In this document: positions 25,848 to 35,101 of the stretch, one piece after another
Layout: each line of letters starts with the position of its first letter
Numbering within the stretch: the first letter of the stretch is position 1
Source: Nocardia cyriacigeorgica
GTDB taxonomy: Bacteria > Actinomycetota > Actinomycetes > Mycobacteriales > Mycobacteriaceae
Assembly (NCBI RefSeq): GCF_005863245.1
Contig: NZ_VBUT01000008.1
Coordinates: 124,001 to 188,000 of the forward strand
DNA length: 64,000 nt
Direction of reading: 5' to 3'
Program-made: the position numbers and the translations under genes
The notes under the pieces: generated by a model
Seen by the model: only the letters and a program-made list of their open reading frames with translations
Told to the model about the DNA's origin: nothing
Databases searched by the model: none

Positions 25848-27083
25848 GTGAGTGTTCCCCAGGCCGTGTTGCTGGCAGTCGTCGCGGCTGTCGTCGGACT
25901 GGCGATCGGCGGACTGCTCATCCCGTACATGAACGCCAGGCAGGCCGCGCGCAGGCAGGCCGAATCCGGGCTCACCATGTCGCAGGTGCTCGACCTCATC
26001 GTGCTGGCTTCGGAAAGCGGAATCGCCGTCGTCGACGAATACCGCGACGTCGTGCTGGTCAACCCGCGCGCCGAGGAACTCGGCCTGGTCCGCAACCGGC
26101 TGCTCGACGAACGCGCCTGGGCAGCCGTGGAGAAGGTGCTGGCCAGCGGCGAATCCGCGGAGTTCGACCTGACCGCCAAGAATCCGGTACCCGGCCGCAG
26201 CCGCATCGCGGTGCGCGGCGTGGCCAGGCCGCTCTCGCGCGAGGAAACCAACTTCACCGTCCTGTTCGCCGACGACGATTCCGAACAGGCGCGCATGGAG
26301 GCCACCCGCCGCGACTTCGTGGCCAACGTCAGCCACGAGCTCAAGACGCCGGTCGGTGCGATGAGCCTGCTCGCGGAGGCGCTGCTGGAATCGGCCGACG
26401 ACCCCGACGCCGTGCGCCACTTCGGCGAACGCGTGCTCGGCGAATCGCGCAGGCTGGGCAAGATGGTCACCGAGCTGATCGCGCTGTCGCGGTTGCAGGG
26501 GGCGGAGAAGCTGCCGCAACTGGAGGTGGTCGACGTCGACACCGTGGTGATGCAGGCCGTGGACCGCTCCCGCACCACCGCCGAAGCCGCGGGCATCACC
26601 GTCAGCACCGACCGGCCCAGCGGGCTCGAGGTGCTCGGCGATGAAACGCTGCTGGTGACGGCGCTGTCGAACCTGGTGGAGAACGCCATCGCGTACTCGC
26701 CGCCCGGGTCGCACGTCTCGGTGAGCCGGTCGCTGCGCGGCGATCACGTCGCCATGGCCGTCACCGACCGCGGCATCGGCATCGCCAAGGAAGACCAGGA
26801 GCGGGTGTTCGAACGATTCTTCCGCTCGGACAAGGCGCGTTCGCGCTCGACCGGCGGCACCGGCCTCGGGCTGGCTATCGTCAAACACGTGGCCGCCAAC
26901 CACAACGGTGAGATCACGCTGTGGAGCAAGTTGGGCACCGGCTCGACTTTCACCCTGCGTATACCGGCACATCACGAAACCGACGGCGAGGACGAGGCCG
27001 GCGGCGTGGTGATGAGCAAGAAGGAAACCAGCCCGCGCCCGATAGCGCCGGGCCGAACCAATGGTGTGGAGGCACGCAGATGA
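25848..27083 (+). CDS. senX3: Phosphate-responsive sensor histidine kinase
   Basis: A 411-residue kinase. There is one N-terminal membrane segment (AVLLAVVAAVVGLAIGGLLI), a PAS-like region (VLASESGIAVVDEYRDVVLV), then a HisKA domain with phospho-acceptor His163 in FVANVSHELKTPVGAM. The HATPase domain shows N box NLVENAIAYSP, G1 DRGIGI and G2 GGTGLGLAIV. With RegX3 it senses phosphate limitation. The GTG at 25848 matches the length of the M. tuberculosis protein. The stop overlaps the regX3 ATG by 4 bp; the MIRU-type repeats that separate these genes in mycobacteria are absent. Confidence 0.96.
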   Translation: MSVPQAVLLAVVAAVVGLAIGGLLIPYMNARQAARRQAESGLTMSQVLDLIVLASESGIAVVDEYRDVVLVNPRAEELGLVRNRLLDERAWAAVEKVLASGESAEFDLTAKNPVPGRSRIAVRGVARPLSREETNFTVLFADDDSEQARMEATRRDFVANVSHELKTPVGAMSLLAEALLESADDPDAVRHFGERVLGESRRLGKMVTELIALSRLQGAEKLPQLEVVDVDTVVMQAVDRSRTTAEAAGITVSTDRPSGLEVLGDETLLVTALSNLVENAIAYSPPGSHVSVSRSLRGDHVAMAVTDRGIGIAKEDQERVFERFFRSDKARSRSTGGTGLGLAIVKHVAANHNGEITLWSKLGTGSTFTLRIPAHHETDGEDEAGGVVMSKKETSPRPIAPGRTNGVEARR

Positions 27084-27769
27084 CGAGTGTGTTGATCGTC
27101 GAGGATGAGGAGTCGCTGGCCGACCCGCTCGCCTTCCTGCTGAAGAAGGAAGGTTTCGAGGTCACCGTCGTGGGCGACGGCCCGTCCGCGCTCGCCGAGT
27201 TCGACCGGTCCGGTGCCGACATCGTGCTGCTCGACCTGATGCTGCCCGGGATGAGCGGCACCGACGTGTGCAAGCAGCTGCGCACCCGCAGCGGCGTGCC
27301 GGTGATCATGGTGACCGCCCGCGACAGCGAGATCGACAAGGTCGTCGGCCTGGAATTGGGCGCCGACGACTATGTCACCAAGCCGTACTCCGCGCGCGAA
27401 CTCATCGCCCGCATCCGGGCCGTGCTGCGCCGCGGCGCGGGCGATGAACTCGACGGCGGCAGCGAGAACGGCGTGCTCGAGGCCGGACCGGTGCGCATGG
27501 ACGTCGACCGGCACACGGTGCTGGTGAACGGCAAGCCGGTGACGCTGCCGCTCAAGGAGTTCGACCTGCTCGAGTACCTGCTGCGCAATTCCGGCCGGGT
27601 GCTGACCCGCGGCCAGCTCATCGACCGGGTCTGGGGCGCGGACTACGTCGGCGACACCAAGACCCTCGACGTGCACGTCAAGCGGCTGCGCTCGAAGATC
27701 GAGGCCGATCCGGCCCGGCCGGAGCACCTTGTGACCGTGCGCGGGCTGGGATACAAGCTCGAGGCCTGA
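27080..27769 (+). CDS. regX3: Phosphate-response regulator, OmpR/PhoB family
   Basis: A 229-residue protein with a receiver domain containing the acidic pocket EDEE, phospho-acceptor Asp52 (VLLDLMLPGMSG) and the conserved Lys in VTKPYSARE. A winged-helix output domain follows (LKEFDLLEYLLRNSGRVLTR, TLDVHVKRLRSKIE). It activates phosphate-starvation genes. The ATG at 27080 lies inside the senX3 stop, with GGAGG nine bases upstream. The next gene is convergent, 209 bp away. Confidence 0.96.
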   Translation: MTSVLIVEDEESLADPLAFLLKKEGFEVTVVGDGPSALAEFDRSGADIVLLDLMLPGMSGTDVCKQLRTRSGVPVIMVTARDSEIDKVVGLELGADDYVTKPYSARELIARIRAVLRRGAGDELDGGSENGVLEAGPVRMDVDRHTVLVNGKPVTLPLKEFDLLEYLLRNSGRVLTRGQLIDRVWGADYVGDTKTLDVHVKRLRSKIEADPARPEHLVTVRGLGYKLEA

Positions 27770-27978
27770 GGCGGGCAAGCAGCAGTTCGCTCCGCGTCGG
27801 GCGGTCGCGTGCCGACCGTCAGCGGTCCGACTGTGCTGCCCGTCGGGCCCGGCAGCGCCGGAGAGCGATCGGACCCGTCGACGGGCGCCACCGAGCTGCT
27901 CCGCCCTGGCGCTCGGCGGTGGGTAGGGAACGGGCGGTGCTGCGTCGTGCCCGGCCGCACGCCCGCTGAAACCCGGGA

Positions 27979-28860
27979 CTACGCGGACTGTTCGGTTGCC
28001 GCGGCGTCGTCCCGCATGCGGTTGGCATGCACGGTCGCCGGATGCACGGCGATCAGCCCGAGGCCCTCGCGGCGCTTGCAGTGCCGGGCCAGCTCGTCGT
28101 AGGCGGGCTTGCCGAGCAGTTCGGTGAGCTCGGGGCCGTAGGACTGCCAGACCGGCCGCGCGCCGACGTGCGCGTCCGGTGAACCGGAGCAGTACCAGTG
28201 CAGGTCGAGGCCGCCGGGACCCCAGCCGCGACGGTCGTATTCGGTGATCACGGTGCGCAGGATCTGTACGCCGTCGGGACGATCCACCCAGTCCTGGGTG
28301 CGCCGGATCGGCAACTGCCAGCACACGTCCGGCTTGACCTCGAGCGGTTCGATCCCGCGCCGCAACGCCATGGTGTGCAGCGCACAGCCGACCCCGCCCT
28401 CGAAACCGGGACGGTTGAGGAAGATGCAGGCACCGTCGTAGCGGCGGGTGCGCAGCGCGGGCTCGTCCTCGAGTTCGTCGAGCTCCAGATAACCCTTCTT
28501 GCTGACCTTGCCCTCGGCGTTGCGCGCCTGGTCCATCAGCTGCCAATCCTGCGGTGTGAGCATTTTCACAGCTTTTTGCAGGCGTTTGCGGTCGTCGGTG
28601 TCGGCGAGGAAGGCGCCGTGCGAGCAGCAGCCGTCATCGGGGCGGTCGTCGAGGATGCCTTGACAGGCGGGCGTGCCGAAGACGCACGTCCATTTCGACA
28701 GCAGCCAAGTGAGGTCGGCGACGATGAGATGCTCGTCGTTTGCCGGATCGACGAATTCGATCCATTCACGCGGGAAATCGAGGTCGACTTCGGGAGTCGG
28801 GTCCATCTTTCCCGCTGGTCGCGGCCGGGTCTGGCCGGATGCCGCTGCGCCTGCCGTCAC
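27979..28860 (-). CDS. Conserved hypothetical protein (Rv0495c-like), Cys-rich
   Basis: A 293-residue soluble protein close in length to Rv0495c as I recall it. It has several conserved-looking cysteines and histidines: CVFGTPACQG, DDGCCSHGAF, DGACIFLNRPG, GCALHTMALRRG, CWQLPIRR, LDLHWYCSG. Their spacing suggests a metal or Fe-S binding protein, possibly of the YkgJ-like zinc/iron-chelating group, but this is inference. The GTG at 28860 is kept for length; an ATG at 28806 preceded by GGGAAAG would give 275 residues. It is divergent from ppx with about 100 bp between. Confidence 0.75.
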   Translation of the reverse strand: MTAGAAASGQTRPRPAGKMDPTPEVDLDFPREWIEFVDPANDEHLIVADLTWLLSKWTCVFGTPACQGILDDRPDDGCCSHGAFLADTDDRKRLQKAVKMLTPQDWQLMDQARNAEGKVSKKGYLELDELEDEPALRTRRYDGACIFLNRPGFEGGVGCALHTMALRRGIEPLEVKPDVCWQLPIRRTQDWVDRPDGVQILRTVITEYDRRGWGPGGLDLHWYCSGSPDAHVGARPVWQSYGPELTELLGKPAYDELARHCKRREGLGLIAVHPATVHANRMRDDAAATEQSA

Positions 28861-28960
28861 AACTGTCGACGCTAACAGTTCGGTCGCCTGAGCTGAAGCT
28901 CGCGTCCGTCGTCGACGACCGCATCAGGTCTGCTCGCCCGGTCGCGAGTACCGTGTTCAT

Positions 28961-29992
28961 GTGCGTCTCGGGGTACTCGATGTGGGAAGCAATACCGTTC
29001 ACCTGTTGGTGGTGGACGCGCATCGGGGTGGCCATCCGATGCCGATGAGCTCGACGAAGGCGACGTTGCGGCTCTCGGAAAACATGGATGACGAGGGAAA
29101 ACTCACCCCCGCGGGCGCCCAGCGGCTGATCGCGACCGTCAAGGAATTCGCCAGCATCGCCCAGACCTCACGCTGCGTGGAGCTGATGCCGTTCGCCACC
29201 TCGGCGGTGCGCGATGCCACCAATTCCGACGAAGTGCTGGCGCGGGTGCGCGCCGAGGCGGGCGTCGATCTGAAGGTGCTCTCCGGCGAGGACGAGGCCC
29301 GGCTGACTTTTCTCGCGGTGCGCCGCTGGTACGGCTGGAGCGCCGGCCGCATCCTCAACCTCGATATCGGTGGCGGCTCGCTGGAGATCACCAATGGCGC
29401 CGACGAAGACCCTGATGTGGCGCTGTCGCTGCAACTCGGTGCGGGCCGGTTGACCAGGGAATGGTTACAGGAGGACCCGCCGGGCAAGCGCCGGGTCGCG
29501 GTGCTGCGGGACTGGCTGGACGCCGAACTCGTCGCCCCCGCCAAACAGGTGATCGACGCGGGCAAGCCGGATCTGGCCGTCGGCACCTCCAAGACCTTCC
29601 GTTCGCTGGCCCGGCTCACCGGTGCGGCGCCCTCGGGCGCGGGACCGCGGGTTCGACGTACACTCACCAGCTCAGGTCTTCGTCAATTGATCGGTTTCAT
29701 CTCCAGGATGACCGCCTCGGACCGGGCGGAGCTGGAGGGCGTGAGTGCGGACCGGTCCCAGCAACTGGTGGCCGGTGCCTTGGTCGCGGAGGCGAGTATG
29801 CGGGCTCTATCGCTGGATAGCATCGAAATTTGTCCGTGGGCGCTGCGGGAGGGACTGATCCTGCGCAAACTGGATACCGATATGAACGGTGGACCGCTTG
29901 TCACAGGCACACCGGGCACGGCAGCAGGCCTCGGCGCTGCCTCGCCCGGCGGCGCCGCGTCGGCGGGCCCGATCGAAACGGTGCCTTCATGA
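28961..29992 (+). CDS. ppx: Exopolyphosphatase, Ppx/GppA family (Rv0496-like)
   Basis: A 343-residue single-unit Ppx/GppA phosphatase. The first phosphate loop is VLDVGSNTVHLLVVD, the second LNLDIGGGSLEIT, and the catalytic-glutamate region SGEDEARLTF. It lacks the C-terminal HD domain of enterobacterial GppA, matching the short mycobacterial enzyme that degrades polyphosphate and links to (p)ppGpp metabolism. A Gly/Ala/Pro-rich tail follows residue ~315. It starts at GTG 28961. The stop overlaps the start of the next gene (ATGA at 29989). Confidence 0.93.
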   Translation: MRLGVLDVGSNTVHLLVVDAHRGGHPMPMSSTKATLRLSENMDDEGKLTPAGAQRLIATVKEFASIAQTSRCVELMPFATSAVRDATNSDEVLARVRAEAGVDLKVLSGEDEARLTFLAVRRWYGWSAGRILNLDIGGGSLEITNGADEDPDVALSLQLGAGRLTREWLQEDPPGKRRVAVLRDWLDAELVAPAKQVIDAGKPDLAVGTSKTFRSLARLTGAAPSGAGPRVRRTLTSSGLRQLIGFISRMTASDRAELEGVSADRSQQLVAGALVAEASMRALSLDSIEICPWALREGLILRKLDTDMNGGPLVTGTPGTAAGLGAASPGGAASAGPIETVPS

Positions 29993-32094
29993 GTGAGGAA
30001 TCCAAACAGCTGTCGGTCGCCGAACTGCTGGCCCGCAACGGCCAGCAGGGAGCGGCCTCGTCCGGTGGCCGGCGCCGCCGAGCCGGACGCGGGCTCTCGG
30101 TCGCCGAACTGACCGGCGATCTTCCGGTGATCGACAGCGGACGATCCGCGCATTCGGCGCCCGACGACGAGGACGAGGTACCACCGCCGGGCTCTGGCGA
30201 TGCCGGTGTCAACGGCTCGCACGGCGGCTACGACGCGGGCCCGAACGGTTCCACCGGGGCGCACGGCGTCAACGGCTCGACCGGTGTGAACGGCTACGGA
30301 CCGACCTCCGCCGCGACCCAATTCCTCGCTCCCTCCTACGAACCGCCTGCCCCGCAAGCTCCTGAGCCCGAGCCGGTCTACTCACCGATGTCGGGACCGA
30401 TCACCCGCTTCGACCCACTGGCCGGTGACGCCGATACCGAGCCGCGTGAACGCCGCCGCTCGCGTCACAGCGCACCGGGATCGGATACGGGCACCGAGAT
30501 CCCATCGCCGGTCGTCGCCGAGGCCCTCGGTTCCGGGCGCACCGGGCGTCGCCGTCGTCGCGCCGACCCCGACGACGAATACGACGCCGAGCCCCAGCTA
30601 CCCACCGGCCACGCCACCGACCCGGTGCAGCGTGGCTGGCAGCCCGTCCCCGAAGCCCCCGGTGGCCGCGACAGCTCGGTGAGTGGCCGGGCCGCCCGCC
30701 GCCGGGCCGCGGAGGCTGCCGAGGCGCAGGCCGCCGCCGAAGCGCAGGCCGCCGCCGAGGCGCAGGCCAGGGCGGCCGCCGAAGCCGAAGCCGCCGCACA
30801 GGCGAGGGTCGCCGAAGCCAGAGCCGCTCGCGATGCCGGCCCGGCCACTGCGGCGTGGACCCCGCCGGCGAACGGATTCGGCGGCGCCGCGCAGGCGCCG
30901 TGGCAGCCGGCCGAGCAGGTCGGCCCGCCGGCTCCGCCGAGCCTGGCGGATCCGGGCCCGGCCACCGCCGCCTGGACACCCTCCGCCAATGGATTCGCGC
31001 CCGCCCCGAAGCGCGCCGAGCCGAGTCCGGCGATCCCGGCCTGGACACCGCCTCCGGTCAACGGCTACTCGCCGGGTGCGCAGCCCGCGCAGGATCAGGG
31101 CCCGGCGACCGTTGCCTGGTCGCCGACCGTCAACGGTTTCGCCCCCGCCCCCGAGCAGCCCGCCCGCGATGCCCGCCCCGAACTGCCGCGGCGGCGCGAG
31201 AAGCAGGGCGAGAACGGCCTGCCCGCCTGGTCGGCGCGCCGGCATCGCTCCGGTTCGGGCGGACCCGAGACCGGCGGCATCCCGACCGCCGCGTGGTCGC
31301 TGGCCAATCAAGACCAGCAGCTGCTGTCGGGTCAGACGGTCGCGGGTGACCTGCTGCGCGACGGCGCCGAACGCGCCGAAGCCGACCGCAAGAGCCGCGG
31401 TAGATCCGGACGCGGTTCGGCCCGTGCGGAACGCACGGCCGAGACCGTCGAGCCCGACGACCAGCGCACCGACGTCTACGCCCCGGTCGCCCCGGACGCC
31501 GCCCCCGATCTCGACGACGAGGCCGAGGACTTCTACGACGAAGACGATCTGCTCGACGACGAACTCGATGACGAGTTCGACGACGACGAAGCCGAAGAAT
31601 CGTCCTGGGGCCGCCGCACCGCCGCGCTGAGCCGCACCTCGTCTTCGCTGCGCCGCAAGGCGGGTTCGCTCGGCAAGGCCGGTGCGCTCGGCAAGGTGAC
31701 CTCGCTCGCCGGTGCCAAGGCCGCCGCGCTCGGCAGGAAACCGGCCGCGGGCAAGAGCGCCGCACTGGCGTCCAGCGCCGCGGCACCGGCCGCGCGCGGC
31801 TCGCGCAGCGCTCGCAAGGCCGAGTACGAGGAAAACAAGCGCCAGTGGATGATTCTCGGCGGCCAGAGCGCGGGCGCGGCGGTCGCGGGGATGTTGCTGT
31901 TCAAGGGTTTCGAGCGGATGTGGGAGATGCTGCCGTGGGTGGCGCTGGCGCTGGCCATGGTCGTCATCCTCGGTCTGGTGGCCCTGGTGCGCATCCTGCG
32001 GCGCACCGACGACATTCTCAGCACTGTGATCGCTGTCGTGGTCGGCATCTTTGTGACGCTGGGACCGCTAGCCTTTCTTCTCAGTACGAACTGA
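29989..32094 (+). CDS. Repeat-expanded membrane protein (Rv0497-like)
   Basis: A 701-residue protein, more than twice the length I recall for Rv0497 (about 310). The N-terminus carries two SVAELL/SVAELT motifs in a basic context. The middle is disordered: an Ala/Glu/Gln helix (residues ~241-283), five copies of a PATAAWTPxxNGF-like motif (residues ~284-440), a very acidic patch (~506-535) and an Ala/Lys-rich linker. Three hydrophobic segments close the protein (~622-640, 647-668, 680-700). So there is a long cytoplasmic tail on a small membrane anchor. Position between ppx and the TIM-barrel gene supports the homology. Function is unknown. Confidence 0.82.
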   Translation: MSEESKQLSVAELLARNGQQGAASSGGRRRRAGRGLSVAELTGDLPVIDSGRSAHSAPDDEDEVPPPGSGDAGVNGSHGGYDAGPNGSTGAHGVNGSTGVNGYGPTSAATQFLAPSYEPPAPQAPEPEPVYSPMSGPITRFDPLAGDADTEPRERRRSRHSAPGSDTGTEIPSPVVAEALGSGRTGRRRRRADPDDEYDAEPQLPTGHATDPVQRGWQPVPEAPGGRDSSVSGRAARRRAAEAAEAQAAAEAQAAAEAQARAAAEAEAAAQARVAEARAARDAGPATAAWTPPANGFGGAAQAPWQPAEQVGPPAPPSLADPGPATAAWTPSANGFAPAPKRAEPSPAIPAWTPPPVNGYSPGAQPAQDQGPATVAWSPTVNGFAPAPEQPARDARPELPRRREKQGENGLPAWSARRHRSGSGGPETGGIPTAAWSLANQDQQLLSGQTVAGDLLRDGAERAEADRKSRGRSGRGSARAERTAETVEPDDQRTDVYAPVAPDAAPDLDDEAEDFYDEDDLLDDELDDEFDDDEAEESSWGRRTAALSRTSSSLRRKAGSLGKAGALGKVTSLAGAKAAALGRKPAAGKSAALASSAAAPAARGSRSARKAEYEENKRQWMILGGQSAGAAVAGMLLFKGFERMWEMLPWVALALAMVVILGLVALVRILRRTDDILSTVIAVVVGIFVTLGPLAFLLSTN
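30838..31310 (+). repeat. Five degenerate PATAAWTPxxNGF coding repeats
   Basis: Units begin near 30838, 30955, 31021, 31099 and 31276: GPATAAWTPPANGF, GPATAAWTPSANGF, SPAIPAWTPPPVNGY, GPATVAWSPTVNGF and the weaker GIPTAAWSLANQ. Spacing is uneven (66-177 bp), so this is an old, diverged array. Confidence 0.8.
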
Positions 32095-32107
32095 GTAGGG
32101 AGCGGCT

Positions 32108-33076
32108 GTGGGGAACATCGGGCAGGCGGACGAGACCAGAGTGGTGCCGGGCCACGCGAGCGCGGCGGGGGAATCGGCTGCCTCGCCTGAACGCGGCCGG
32201 ATCTGTGTCGGCTTGTCCACGGCGTCGGTGTACCCGCAGAACACCGAGTCGGCGTTCCGGTATGCCGCCGAATTGGGTTATGACGGCGTCGAATTGATGG
32301 TGTGGGCCGAGCCGGCCAGCCAGAGCATCGCGATCGTGCAGTCCTACATCCGCAAGTACTCGGTGCCGGTGCTGGCCGTGCACGCGCCGTGCCTGCTGAT
32401 CTCGCAGCGGGTGTGGGGTTCCGATCCCGTCGCCAAGCTCGAGCGCAGTGTGCGCACCGCCGAAGCGCTCGGTGCGGACACCGTGGTGGTGCATCCGCCG
32501 TTTCGATGGCAGCGTCGCTATGCCGAGAACTTCGCCGCCCAGGTGGCCGAGCTGGAAGCCGGCAGTTCCGTGGTGGTCGCGGTGGAGAACATGTTCCCCA
32601 TGCGCGCCGATACCTTGTTCGGCCGTCGCGGCGGTGCCGCCAAGCGCCTGGAGCGTCGCGGCGGGCCCGGCTTGGCGTTGACGGCGTTCAGCCCCTCTTA
32701 CGATCCGACCGACACCGGCTTCGCGCACTACACCCTCGATCTGTCGCATACCGCGACCGCGGGCGCCGACCCGCTGGCGCTCGCCGCGCGCATGGGGCCG
32801 GGCCTGGCGCACCTGCATCTGGCCGACGGGCGCGGCGCGGCGCACGACGAGCATCTGGTCCCGGGCGACGGTACCCAGCCATGTGTGGAGGTGTGCGCGG
32901 CGCTGGTGGAGTCCGGGTTTTCCGGTCACGCCGTCGCCGAGATCAATACCCAGAACGCGCGCACCACCGCCGATCGCGCGGCCATGCTCGCCCGGACTCT
33001 CGCCTTCGCCCGTCAGCATCTCAACGGGCTCACTCCGGCGCCCGCACCGCAGTCCCCGCGCAGCGAATCCGCCTGA
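32108..33076 (+). CDS. Sugar phosphate isomerase/epimerase-like TIM-barrel protein
   Basis: A 322-residue protein of the xylose-isomerase-like AP-endonuclease-2 TIM-barrel superfamily. The barrel begins after ~30 disordered residues at ICVGLSTASVYPQNTESAF. Putative metal ligands sit in VHAPCLL, VVVHPPFRW, VAVENMF, LDLSHTATAG, HLHLADG and VAEINTQ. These fit the Glu/His/Asp ligand set of the family, but substrate and metal are unknown. The GTG at 32108 has GGGAG upstream and lies 13 bp after the previous stop, so it is in the ppx operon. It corresponds to Rv0498. Confidence 0.86.
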   Translation: MGNIGQADETRVVPGHASAAGESAASPERGRICVGLSTASVYPQNTESAFRYAAELGYDGVELMVWAEPASQSIAIVQSYIRKYSVPVLAVHAPCLLISQRVWGSDPVAKLERSVRTAEALGADTVVVHPPFRWQRRYAENFAAQVAELEAGSSVVVAVENMFPMRADTLFGRRGGAAKRLERRGGPGLALTAFSPSYDPTDTGFAHYTLDLSHTATAGADPLALAARMGPGLAHLHLADGRGAAHDEHLVPGDGTQPCVEVCAALVESGFSGHAVAEINTQNARTTADRAAMLARTLAFARQHLNGLTPAPAPQSPRSESA

Positions 33077-33170
33077 TCCGGTCGCGCGGTCACCCACCCC
33101 CGGGAATATCGATCCTTCCGGGGTGACTTGTACGCTGTACGAACGAGTTGGCCGAACGACAGGAGTGACG

Positions 33171-34064
33171 ATGACGCCGGAGCTGACCGCCGACCCCGAT
33201 CAGGCCACCGCCGCCCCCTTCGGCCAGGTGTGCGCCCTCACCGAGCTCACCACCACCGACGCGACCACCGGGCGCTACGCGGGCACCATCGATCCGATCT
33301 GGACGATCGGCCCCAAGGTGCACGGCGGCACCATGGTCGCCGCCTCGGCGGCCGCCGCGACCACCTGGCTGCGCACCGTCGACCCCGAGCGCACCGCCAT
33401 GGCGCCCATCGCCGCGAGCTCGGACTTCCTCGGCGCCCCGGAACCCGGCGCGGTCGAATACGAGGTGAGCGTGCGCAAGGTCGGCCGCCAGATCTGTCTG
33501 CTCGACGCCACCCTCAGCCAGGGCGGCAAGGCCATGGTGCGCACCGCCTTCACCTTCGGCCACCTCGACGACGCCGATACCCCGCCCGCCTACGCGCCGT
33601 CACACACCGATATGCCCGCCGAACCCGGCGCCTCGGCGATCGCCTACGACCCCGAATCGCCGATGGGCCAGATCGTGCACGTCGCGCAGGGCGCCGACCT
33701 GTGCATCGACTCCGAGTGGGCGCGCTTCCTCGCCGGCGAAACCGGAGTACCAAGGCTGCGCCTGTGGATGCGTCCGCGCGAAGGCGATCAGAACGATCCG
33801 GACGTGTCGATGTACTTCGCCATGATGGCCGCCGATATGAGCCCGCCGGTGCCGGCGAACCTCGGCAACTTCGGCTGGGCGCCGACCGTGCAGATGACCA
33901 CCTACCTGCGGCGCAGGCCCGCCCCCGGCTGGCTGCGCATCATCGCCACCACCCACGAGGTGGGCGGGCGGATGTTCGACGAGGACCAGCTCGTCATCGA
34001 CTCCACCGGTGCCGTCGTCGCGCAGAGCCGTCAGCTGGCGTTGATGCCCGCCCCGCGTCGATAG
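33171..34064 (+). CDS. Acyl-CoA thioesterase-like double-hotdog protein (Rv0499-like)
   Basis: A 297-residue protein read as two hotdog domains: KVHGGTMVAASAAAAT, GAVEYEVSVRKVGRQICLLD, and in the second half YFAMMAADMSPPVPANLGNFGW. It is typical of actinobacterial TesB-like thioesterase family proteins that hydrolyse acyl-CoA. ATG 33171 has AGGAG five bases upstream. It lies between the TIM-barrel gene and proC, as Rv0499 does. Confidence 0.85.
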   Translation: MTPELTADPDQATAAPFGQVCALTELTTTDATTGRYAGTIDPIWTIGPKVHGGTMVAASAAAATTWLRTVDPERTAMAPIAASSDFLGAPEPGAVEYEVSVRKVGRQICLLDATLSQGGKAMVRTAFTFGHLDDADTPPAYAPSHTDMPAEPGASAIAYDPESPMGQIVHVAQGADLCIDSEWARFLAGETGVPRLRLWMRPREGDQNDPDVSMYFAMMAADMSPPVPANLGNFGWAPTVQMTTYLRRRPAPGWLRIIATTHEVGGRMFDEDQLVIDSTGAVVAQSRQLALMPAPRR

Positions 34065-34137
34065 CTGCCTGGCCCGCGCCGGGCGAGCGTCACGACTGTT
34101 GGCAGTCCGGACTGTCGGCCGTCTAGCCTTATGGCTC

Positions 34138-34956
34138 ATGACCAGAATTGCTGTGATCGGTGGCGGACGCATCGGCGAGGCGTTGATCGCGGGTTTGCTC
34201 GAATCCGGACGGGCCGTCAAGGATCTGGTGGTCGTGGAGACCCACCCGGATCGCGGTGAGATGCTCGCCGACCGGTTCGGCATCCGGGTCACCGATTCGG
34301 TGACCGACGCCGCCGTGGGCGCCGACCTGCTGGTGATCGCGGTGAAGCCGGGCGACGTCGACGCGGTGCTGACCGATCTCGGCAAGGCCGAACTCGGCGG
34401 CGATCGCGATCAGGTGCTGGTCTCGCTGGCCGCCGGTGTGCCGACGGCCCGGCTGGAGAACAAGCTTCCCGCCGGTTTCCCGGTGGTGCGGGTGATGCCG
34501 AATACGCCGATGCTGGTCGGGCAGGGCATGAGTGTGCTCGCCCCCGGTCGCTACGCCAAGACCGATCAGCTCGAGCTGGTCTCCGAGGTGCTCGGCGCGG
34601 TCGGCAAGGTCGCGGTCGTGCCGGAAACCCAGATGGACGCGGTGACTGCCGTATCCGGTTCCGGGCCCGCGTATTTCTTCCTGGTGGTCGAGGCCATGGT
34701 CGACGCGGGCGTCGGGCTCGGCCTGACCCGCGATGTGGCCACCCAGCTGGTCGTGCAGACGATGATCGGCTCGGCCGCGCTGCTCGAGGAATCCGGCCAG
34801 CAGGCGGCGGATCTGCGCGCCGCGGTCACCTCGCCCGCGGGCACCACCGCGGCCGCATTGCGCGAGCTCGAGCGCGGTGGCGTGCGTTCGGCGTTCCTGG
34901 AAGCGCTGCACGCGGCCAAGCAACGGTCGATGGAACAGGGTGTGGCCGCGGAGTAG
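34138..34956 (+). CDS. proC: Pyrroline-5-carboxylate reductase
   Basis: A 272-residue enzyme of normal length that makes proline from pyrroline-5-carboxylate with NAD(P)H. The N-terminal Rossmann motif is IAVIGGGRIGEALI. The conserved VRVMPNTPMLVGQG and the P5C signature SGSGPAYFF, LVVQTMIGSA and SPAGTTAAAL are present. ATG 34138 is chosen from the family start; there is little ribosome-binding sequence. Confidence 0.97.
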   Translation: MTRIAVIGGGRIGEALIAGLLESGRAVKDLVVVETHPDRGEMLADRFGIRVTDSVTDAAVGADLLVIAVKPGDVDAVLTDLGKAELGGDRDQVLVSLAAGVPTARLENKLPAGFPVVRVMPNTPMLVGQGMSVLAPGRYAKTDQLELVSEVLGAVGKVAVVPETQMDAVTAVSGSGPAYFFLVVEAMVDAGVGLGLTRDVATQLVVQTMIGSAALLEESGQQAADLRAAVTSPAGTTAAALRELERGGVRSAFLEALHAAKQRSMEQGVAAE

Positions 34957-35101
34957 CCGCCGGTCGACGCGCAATATCGGCTGATTTCTCACACCCGTCG
35001 CAGCAATCCCACTGGTCCCGCTAAGCTTCAAGGAGCACGTGCGTGTCTGTTCCGCCGGTGGGGAAGCCAGCGGCGCGGACGTGCCGGAGGTCAGTGGTGC
35101 G

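Noticed and set aside
33085..33127. Hairpin GTCACCC..CCGGGGTGAC before the thioesterase gene
   Set aside because: The arms pair only with a five-base insertion, so it is too weak to call a terminator or operator.
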